64,000 bases of DNA, from the NCBI RefSeq assembly GCF_900129935.1, contig NZ_FQXJ01000005.1:186001-250000 (forward strand), given 5' to 3'. The translations under genes and the position numbers were made by a program. The notes under the pieces were generated by a model. That model saw only the letters and a program-made list of their open reading frames with translations, was not told where the DNA came from and ran no database searches. Below, piece after piece: positions 58,715 to 64,000 of this stretch. This DNA comes from Desulfosporosinus lacus DSM 15449 (GTDB lineage Bacteria; Bacillota; Desulfitobacteriia; Desulfitobacteriales; Desulfitobacteriaceae). Position 1 is the stretch's first letter; each line of letters starts with the position of its first letter.

Positions 58715-58851
58715 TATTAATTATTATAATTTTCTACTTTTATTTGAAAAATCCTGCAATTTCCCAAATCTAATTTATAAATACTATTACTTTTCATTTT
58801 CCCCGTAAGGCTATACAATAACTTAAAAAGCTTGTTGAGGAGGAAATATGT

Positions 58852-59292
58852 ATGTGCATAGAAAAAACCCCGTGGGAACAGGTCATAGAATTTCACGGGC
58901 ATACGTGCCCCGGAATAGCCTTAGGATATCGATTGGCTCAAATTGCCAATCGAGAATTGGGGACTTCCGCTGCACTCGATTCAGGGATCTCAGTTACAGC
59001 TTATACACATTCTTGCGCACTCGACGCTTTTCAGATAATAAACCGGGCAACATACGGACGTAAAAACTTGCTTGTTGAAGAAAAAAAACTTCATGTTTAC
59101 CACTTTCAAAATGTGAATATGTCAAAAAAAATACTGATAACTGTCCATTCAGAAATATTAGAACAGATCGCAGACGCTGAAGAACCGCTAAGTCCGCGTG
59201 AAATACAAACCAAAAATTTAGAAGCTATCCGAATTATTCTAGGTGTAGAAGAGTCATCCTTTTGTAAAATACAGAATGTACAAATCATGTAA
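58852..59292 (+). CDS. FmdE family protein, 146 aa
   Basis: The product opens with the FmdE hallmark VIEFHGHTCPGIALGYRLA, then THSCALDAFQIINRATYGRK. The domain is found in subunit E of formylmethanofuran dehydrogenase and in many stand-alone anaerobe proteins, where the conserved Cys and His bind metal. The usual zinc-ribbon C-terminus is absent; it ends with a short helical tail. GAGGAGG precedes ATG 58852. Function outside methanogens is unknown. Confidence 0.8.
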   Translation: MCIEKTPWEQVIEFHGHTCPGIALGYRLAQIANRELGTSAALDSGISVTAYTHSCALDAFQIINRATYGRKNLLVEEKKLHVYHFQNVNMSKKILITVHSEILEQIADAEEPLSPREIQTKNLEAIRIILGVEESSFCKIQNVQIM

Positions 59293-59323
59293 TGTAATTT
59301 GAATCCTTAAAAACCTCAAGTTG

Positions 59324-60121
59324 TTATAATTCTTTAGGGACTTCCTCGGTCTTTTTATTTCTCCATATTCTCCAAACAAGAAGCACCAATGCAATTCCCA
59401 CTGCCACCATACTGCTCCATTGGGCTGCTGTCCAGTTGAATAAAAACCTTGGGCTGTCTCCTCTCAGACTTTCCAAAAAGAACCTTGTCAGGTTATACAA
59501 AAACATATATAACAAAAAGATCATGCCCGACGGCCATTTTCTTAATTTTAGAATCACAAGAAGCGCAAAGATAATTATGTCAACTTGCCCTTCCCACACT
59601 TCTGCCGGCCATAGGGGTTGATCTCCAAATGTGTTTCGAGCAATAGTGCCAATGGGATACAGAATTCCAAAATCTCCTCCTGTAGGACCCCCAAAAGCGT
59701 CACCGTTCATTAGATTAGCATTTCTACCGACGGACTGGGCCAATATAAGCCCAGGAGCCGCAATATCAGCTAATTCCCAAAAGGATAATTTTTTTCGCCA
59801 AACGTAAATTGCACCGGCTAATAACGCCCCGACCACGCCCCCTTGAATTGAAAGTCCGCCATGCCAGACCGCCAAGATTTCACCAGGATATTTACTGTAA
59901 AATCCCCAATCGAAAAAAAACACTTGCCAGAAGCGGGCACCTATTATACCAGAAATAAGTAATATGGGCGCTAAGTCCATAAATAAGTCTATGTATTCCG
60001 GGTGTCCTTCCGCTTTAGCAAAATACAGGGTAATCCCTACTCCAATAATGAAAGCTAAAGCAAATATCGTCCCATAGGCCCTAATAGGAAAATCGCCAAT
60101 AAAAAACCAATATTGATGCAT
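59324..60121 (-). CDS. lgt: prolipoprotein diacylglyceryl transferase
   Basis: This 265-residue membrane enzyme has the Lgt motifs WHGGLSIQGGVVGALLAGA, then SVGRNANLMNGDAFGGPTGG near residue 130 and ALVVILKL-type helices. It transfers diacylglycerol from phosphatidylglycerol to the lipobox cysteine of lipoproteins, for example the PLD-like lipoprotein at 54503. Confidence 0.95.
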   Translation of the reverse strand: MHQYWFFIGDFPIRAYGTIFALAFIIGVGITLYFAKAEGHPEYIDLFMDLAPILLISGIIGARFWQVFFFDWGFYSKYPGEILAVWHGGLSIQGGVVGALLAGAIYVWRKKLSFWELADIAAPGLILAQSVGRNANLMNGDAFGGPTGGDFGILYPIGTIARNTFGDQPLWPAEVWEGQVDIIIFALLVILKLRKWPSGMIFLLYMFLYNLTRFFLESLRGDSPRFLFNWTAAQWSSMVAVGIALVLLVWRIWRNKKTEEVPKEL

Positions 60122-60190
60122 TATATCCTCCCTCAGCTGAAAACCTTGTATTTGAGTTACAAACGCTTTGCTTATTTTATCAATTCAGAG

Positions 60191-60214
60191 ACACCCACTT
60201 CTTCAAGTGGGTGT
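60191..60214. repeat. hairpin of the type seen at IS200/IS605 ends
   Basis: ACACCCACTT, loop CTTC, AAGTGGGTGT: a perfect 10-pair hairpin. The CCCACTTC-TTCAAGTGGG form resembles ends of IS200/IS605 elements. No transposase gene is nearby, so at most this is a remnant. The rest of the 465-base gap (60122-60586) has no supported gene. Confidence 0.35.
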
Positions 60215-60301
60215 TCCTTATTCTACTTCGGTGACGATAGTCTCTAGTGGAGAGTATGAGCGCCTTTCCCAATAGGAATACTTGGCGCGAAGTAGGTAGA
60301 C

Positions 60302-60379
60302 TCCATCCTACGGCGCGAATGTATTCGTCTGCGTATATGCCCTTCGGCAAAGTCTATCCTTAGCGCAATTGTATTCGTC
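60302..60379. repeat. pair of near-identical direct repeats
   Basis: Two units of about 27 bases (60302-60329 and 60353-60379), each beginning TCxATCCT and ending GTATTCGTC, sit 51 bases apart. Mismatches are few. Nothing in the gap is coding. Confidence 0.45.
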
Positions 60380-60536
60380 GAAGCACCAACCTCAGTCATC
60401 TGTATTAAAAGTCTTGCGACATGATAAAGCTACCACCATTCCCTGCTGCATGGCGCCAGCCAAGTTTTTCTAATACATTATAGCTTGAATAAGAAATGAT
60501 CTCAAGTTTCTCCAATACTTATCCTAAAGTATTATG

Positions 60537-60587
60537 AATTTTAAAAGACAGACCAGATACCAAAGTATCAGTCTGTCTTTTAAAATT
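60537..60587 (-). terminator. terminator of the small membrane gene
   Basis: AATTTTAAAAGACAGAC is matched by GTCTGTCTTTTAAAATT across a loop that also partly pairs. It overlaps the stop of the gene at 60586. Confidence 0.75.
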
Positions 60588-60786
60588 ATAAACTATTTAG
60601 TTTAGCATAAAATGGATCGTGTTTATTTCCACGGGGAATTTCTGCATTACGTTCTGCTTTTCCGGTTGGCTTTTGAACTCTTTGAAAATAGTTGGAGTGT
60701 TTCTTCTTAGCCGATCCCGCATCAGAATACAAAGTAATAACTAAGGCAGCAATTACAATTAGTGCAACTAACCATTGGAACAACAT
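60586..60786 (-). CDS. small membrane-anchored protein, 66 aa
   Basis: One N-terminal membrane helix (LFQWLVALIVIAALVITLYS) is followed by a basic hydrophilic tail (KKKHSNYFQRVQKPTGKAER). AGGGAGG precedes its ATG. Located 54 bases downstream of the FtsA-like gene in the same direction. Not recognised. Confidence 0.55.
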   Translation of the reverse strand: MLFQWLVALIVIAALVITLYSDAGSAKKKHSNYFQRVQKPTGKAERNAEIPRGNKHDPFYAKLNSL

Positions 60787-60840
60787 TTCACAACACCTCC
60801 CTTATTATTTTATGTCCTTCAGCGCGATTGTCAAGTGTTT

Positions 60841-62946
60841 TTAATTCCATGTTGCCGTCAAACGATCACCTGGACGTAACACTGTTGTAAACTCCGCTGG
60901 TTGTCCATTGACAATTAAGGTTAATGTAGAACCAGGAGGCACCTCATCCGAAAACTTAACATAGGGCAAAAGATCTGAAAAGATTGGCATTTGTTTATAT
61001 CCCACCACCCTTAAATCCATTCCATCTATAAGCAGTTCGTCTTCCTGCACTGGTCTGCCTTGTGATGTTATGATAGTTTCTTGAGTTGGATATTCCATTT
61101 CCTTACCATTTATATAAAAAGTGATTGGATTAGGCTTAAGTTTTAGATCACCTATCGTGAGCTGGACTTTACGAACCTCGATATAATCTCCATCCTTAAT
61201 GATTATGTTGCCCTCTGCCGTGTTCCCATTGACCAAAACCTCATGGTGTAAGTGAAACATACGAGTCTCTCCATTAATACTAATTTCCACCTCTTCATTT
61301 TCTTGGTGGTTATAGCCTTTTTGTTTGAGGAGATTGCTAAGGTCATCATTGGCAACGTATGAGATTTTGTTTCCATCAAGAATATGATCTGTTTCTAGAA
61401 CCAGCTTATTATTGACAAAGACTTGGGGCGTATACCTCTCTTGCTCTCCATTCCAGAAAATCCATTTTGGATTTTGAACAGGCAAGATATCTTTAACAGA
61501 TATCTGTGCATCTTTACCCTGTTCACCAGGGATGAAGATTATTTCATCTCCAGCTGTTAATGATTGATCCAGTTTACCGGGTTTTCCATTAACCAACAAT
61601 TCTGCTGAGCTGCCTAAAGTCCCCTTGATAACCTGCATTTCACCATTCCATTCAAAGGTCAATGCCGATCCAGGCTTACCAAAAAAAGAACGTGGCTGTA
61701 TGCCTGCGGCAAGTAAAGCTTCTGCAACTGTCGTTAATTGTAAAGCGAAAATAGGAACAGGTGTACCGTTCACTGATACGGTATAATATTGAAGCCCATT
61801 TCCTTCAAGTGCTGCAATGCCGATTCCAATTGGGGTAATAGTTTCCGGCCCCTTTAAGCTTTTTTCTCCGTGTATTCCCCCTAACCGATCTCTCACTTGA
61901 ATTCCAACCCTATTCTGAGGAATTCCTAAGGTCTCAGCCAAAAGTTCACAAAGCAATGGGGTTAAGCTTCCCCCTCCAATAAGTATAATAGCATGGGGAA
62001 CACCATCATTTAGTTTTATAATTTCCTTGGAAATATTTTCCGCTAGCTTTCCAACGACGGATTGAATTAATTCCAAAACTTCAGATTGATCTACAACGAC
62101 TTTGGCTCCAAGAAAATCCGTAAAACTTAACTGCTTTTTCTTCAGTATTTCTCGTTTAACTTTTTCACCCACTTTGAAATCCAACAAAAAATGCTTACAA
62201 ATTTCCTCAGTGACCTCATCCCCCGCCATGGGAACCATCCCATAGGCAAAAAAGGACCCGCTTCGAGTTAGGGCTATATCCGCTGTCCCGGCTCCAACAT
62301 CTACCAAAGCCAGATTATGACGTCTCATATTCGGTGGAATAGCGGCCTGACCCGCCGCAATCGGTTCCAGCGTCAGACTTGTCATTTCTAAGTCTACCCG
62401 TCCTAATACAGCCACTAAACCATCAACGACAGTCCGGGGCAAGAAGGTTGCAATTACGGATACCTTAGCCACTCTCCCCCGCTGTCCAATCAGATTCGCA
62501 ATCTCTTCTCCCTCGTTCCAGCGGGCAATAGGGTTATATCCTACACAGTGATAACTTTGTAAGTCATCGCCAGTTGATGATTGGAGTTGGCGTAACGCTT
62601 GATGAACTGCCTCTATTTCCAAAGCTAATACATTCTCCCGCTCCCAGCGTACCGGAAGCAGTCCCTTATGTTCAGCAACTGCAACTTCTGTTTTTAACGC
62701 GCGGCCTGCAGCCGCCACGGCTACCTGTTTCAAGGGAAAATCCAGTTTTTGTTCCAAGAGTGCTTTAACCTTTGCAACAGCTCGAGCTACTTCATCTACA
62801 TCATGAACTTGACCATCATACATGGCACGTTGACGATGTTCTGTTTGGGCACTCGCTAAAATCTCATATCCCTGCTCTTCATTCTTAGTCATCACTAGTC
62901 CCATTACCATACGTGTTCCAATATCCAGCGCAAAAATAGGTTCCAC
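60841..62946 (-). CDS. FtsA/PilM-like actin-fold ATPase with C-terminal repeats, 701 aa
   Basis: Residues 1-370 form an actin-fold domain: phosphate 1 FALDIGTRMVMGLVM, phosphate 2 NLALVDVGAGTADIALTRSG, adenosine motif AIILIGGGSLTPL, plus an FtsA-type insertion. The C-terminal 300 residues are an unusual string of short beta-rich modules with VNGxxxxLxxGDxI patterns (LLVNGKPGKLDQSLTAGDEI, EVLVNGNTAEGNIIIKDGDY, LIVNGQPAEFTTVLRPGDRL), similar to SLBB or ThiS-like folds. FtsA itself is about 420 residues. Probably a divisome or envelope assembly factor. Confidence 0.75.
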   Translation of the reverse strand: MEPIFALDIGTRMVMGLVMTKNEEQGYEILASAQTEHRQRAMYDGQVHDVDEVARAVAKVKALLEQKLDFPLKQVAVAAAGRALKTEVAVAEHKGLLPVRWERENVLALEIEAVHQALRQLQSSTGDDLQSYHCVGYNPIARWNEGEEIANLIGQRGRVAKVSVIATFLPRTVVDGLVAVLGRVDLEMTSLTLEPIAAGQAAIPPNMRRHNLALVDVGAGTADIALTRSGSFFAYGMVPMAGDEVTEEICKHFLLDFKVGEKVKREILKKKQLSFTDFLGAKVVVDQSEVLELIQSVVGKLAENISKEIIKLNDGVPHAIILIGGGSLTPLLCELLAETLGIPQNRVGIQVRDRLGGIHGEKSLKGPETITPIGIGIAALEGNGLQYYTVSVNGTPVPIFALQLTTVAEALLAAGIQPRSFFGKPGSALTFEWNGEMQVIKGTLGSSAELLVNGKPGKLDQSLTAGDEIIFIPGEQGKDAQISVKDILPVQNPKWIFWNGEQERYTPQVFVNNKLVLETDHILDGNKISYVANDDLSNLLKQKGYNHQENEEVEISINGETRMFHLHHEVLVNGNTAEGNIIIKDGDYIEVRKVQLTIGDLKLKPNPITFYINGKEMEYPTQETIITSQGRPVQEDELLIDGMDLRVVGYKQMPIFSDLLPYVKFSDEVPPGSTLTLIVNGQPAEFTTVLRPGDRLTATWN

Positions 62947-63037
62947 TTTATCACCTCTCTTTAACCTAAATTCGCCCTATTACGGCAAAATCCTTCTCAC
63001 TAAATATTAATAGACCTATAACTTTATGCGCCAACAC

Positions 63038-63078
63038 GATCAAAGTCGATGGCATAATTTTTGCCATCGACCTTGATG
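63038..63078. repeat. long inverted repeat in the gap after pgi
   Basis: GATCAAAGTCGATGGC (63038-63053) pairs with GCCATCGACCTTGATG (63063-63078), nearly perfect. A second hairpin GGCAGG...CCTGCC lies at 63125-63143. Together they probably terminate pgi transcription. Confidence 0.55.
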
Positions 63079-63166
63079 ATGGGGATAACCCGATCAAATT
63101 AGGGAGAGCTGCGCCTATGATAACGGCAGGAATTTTTCCTGCCTTAGTGAACACAATTTACTTGCA

Positions 63167-64000
63167 TCATGTGCGCAAAAAATACTGAGTCTCACCATAC
63201 TCCTCAATTTCTTTTTTCCTAGTTTCGTATCCCTTGCGACCCATTAAGGCATACGTCCCGTTTTTTCCTTCTTCAACTCCTGGTTGATCGAAAGCATTTA
63301 TGTTTAATAGCTCACCCATATACGCCGTCTCCCACTCCAGCAAAAGCAACAATTGTCCAACGTTATAGGCGTCTAAGCTGGACAGTATAATCTTTTGATG
63401 CTGCCGTCCTGCTAAGGTCAGTGCGTATTCGGTGGCTTTTTGTTCCGCGAATAACAATTCTTCTAAGGTGCGTCCCCCCAGAAAATGAATATCTTCAGGC
63501 AACTCAGAGTCTAATGGAATCAATTGAGTGTCCTTAAATTTCTCAATCGTCACAAATGTCATTACTTTATCATTTGGTCCCTCAACATATAACTGCACTT
63601 GGGAATGCTGATCCGTTACTCCGAGCGCTTTGACTGGTGTCTGCCCTACATGCACTTCCTGTCCCTGTCGATCAAATCGTTTTCCTAAGCTTTCCGCCCA
63701 CAATTGGGCATACCAGTCCGCCATGGTTTTTAATCCGTCAGCGTAAGGCATAAAAACTGACACAGTCTTTCCTTTTTGCCACGAAAAATGAGCTAAAGCT
63801 ACCCGTAGTTGCGCTGGATTAGAGAACACCCCTTGTGTTTCCCTAATCCACTGATCCATGCTTAGAGCGCCCTCCAAAAGCTGATCAATGTCAATTCCGC
63901 ATACCGCTGCAGCAAGCAAGCCAACTGGAGTTAACTCTGAGAATCTGCCTCCGACTCCAGCTGGTATTACAAAGCGTTGAAACCCTTCTTTAAGGGCAAT
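63167..64000 (-). CDS. pgi: glucose-6-phosphate isomerase (partial, C-terminal 277 residues)
   Basis: The frame is open at the right edge and its first visible residues read EGFQRFVIPAGVGGRFSELT, the PGI signature with VGGRFS, followed by PVGLLAAAVCG. Later blocks HFSWQKGKTVSVFMPYADGL, AESLGKRFDRQG and LLNINAFDQPGVEEGK carry the catalytic-area residues. The enzyme interconverts glucose-6-phosphate and fructose-6-phosphate. The N-terminus lies beyond the window. Confidence 0.93.
   Translation of the reverse strand: MALKEGFQRFVIPAGVGGRFSELTPVGLLAAAVCGIDIDQLLEGALSMDQWIRETQGVFSNPAQLRVALAHFSWQKGKTVSVFMPYADGLKTMADWYAQLWAESLGKRFDRQGQEVHVGQTPVKALGVTDQHSQVQLYVEGPNDKVMTFVTIEKFKDTQLIPLDSELPEDIHFLGGRTLEELLFAEQKATEYALTLAGRQHQKIILSSLDAYNVGQLLLLLEWETAYMGELLNINAFDQPGVEEGKNGTYALMGRKGYETRKKEIEEYGETQYFLRT

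Noticed and set aside
62966-63154. 62-residue minus-strand frame between pgi and the FtsA-like gene
   Set aside because: It lies over two inverted repeats that look like terminator structures, starts at GTG with a poor ribosome binding site and matches no family that I know. A real small membrane protein is not fully excluded.

Overview
The window looks like the chromosome of a spore-forming, anaerobic Firmicute of the Peptococcaceae, Desulfosporosinus or Desulfitobacterium-like. I infer this from spore genes (spoVB, an alpha/beta-type SASP, Spo0E and YkuS families), a 2-hydroxyacyl-CoA dehydratase activase fusion, an FmdE-family protein, strong AGGAGG-type ribosome binding sites and moderate-to-low GC. 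No taxonomic search was possible.

Region 1 (1 to about 5.9 kb) is accessory DNA of plasmid/ICE character. A leftward operon carries two hypothetical genes, a small HTH protein, an FtsK/HerA-type ATPase and a replication-relaxation family protein that runs off the window. It diverges from an XRE repressor across a compact double promoter with shared operator-like repeats. Next come two paralogous excisionase genes, each behind a palindrome and a hairpin that buries its ribosome binding site, then a coupled gene pair, a 25-residue Hol-Tox-like toxin peptide, a Spo0E-type phosphatase and two decayed copies of one small protein family.

Region 2 (6.0 to 7.6 kb) holds a convergent pair, a Beta/sce7725-like protein and an sce7726-like protein with PD-(D/E)XK nuclease-type residues. 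It is a candidate defence module.

Region 3 (7.8 to 31.8 kb) is a siphovirus-type (HK97-like) prophage. Late genes read leftward: late regulator, HNH, terminase, portal, Clp-type protease, capsid, connectors, tail tube, tail chaperones, tape measure and a DUF6711 tail protein. A terminator follows directly. No tail fibre, endolysin or holin lies beyond it; HTH/zinc-ribbon genes are there instead, so the phage appears defective. The replication module has a 977-residue primase/helicase beside a cluster of GTGGAGAC repeats. The right end has an XRE/HTH control region and a tyrosine integrase with an embedded HTH insertion. The element ends in the 3' part of a tRNA-Trp gene (31772 to 31815); the matching end is not in the window.

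Region 4 (31.9 to 64 kb) is ordinary chromosome: a decayed acyl-CoA ligase fragment, a TetR-controlled activase fusion, an EF-G-like factor, iadA, spoVB, an ssp gene, surE, a queuosine/preQ0 operon (queD, queC, DUF366, queE, folE), a TPR protein, Fur, an RlmI-type methyltransferase, an M28 peptidase, a PLD-like lipoprotein, a histidine phosphatase, a probable 6S RNA, panB, FmdE, lgt, an FtsA/PilM-like ATPase and a pgi gene cut by the window end.
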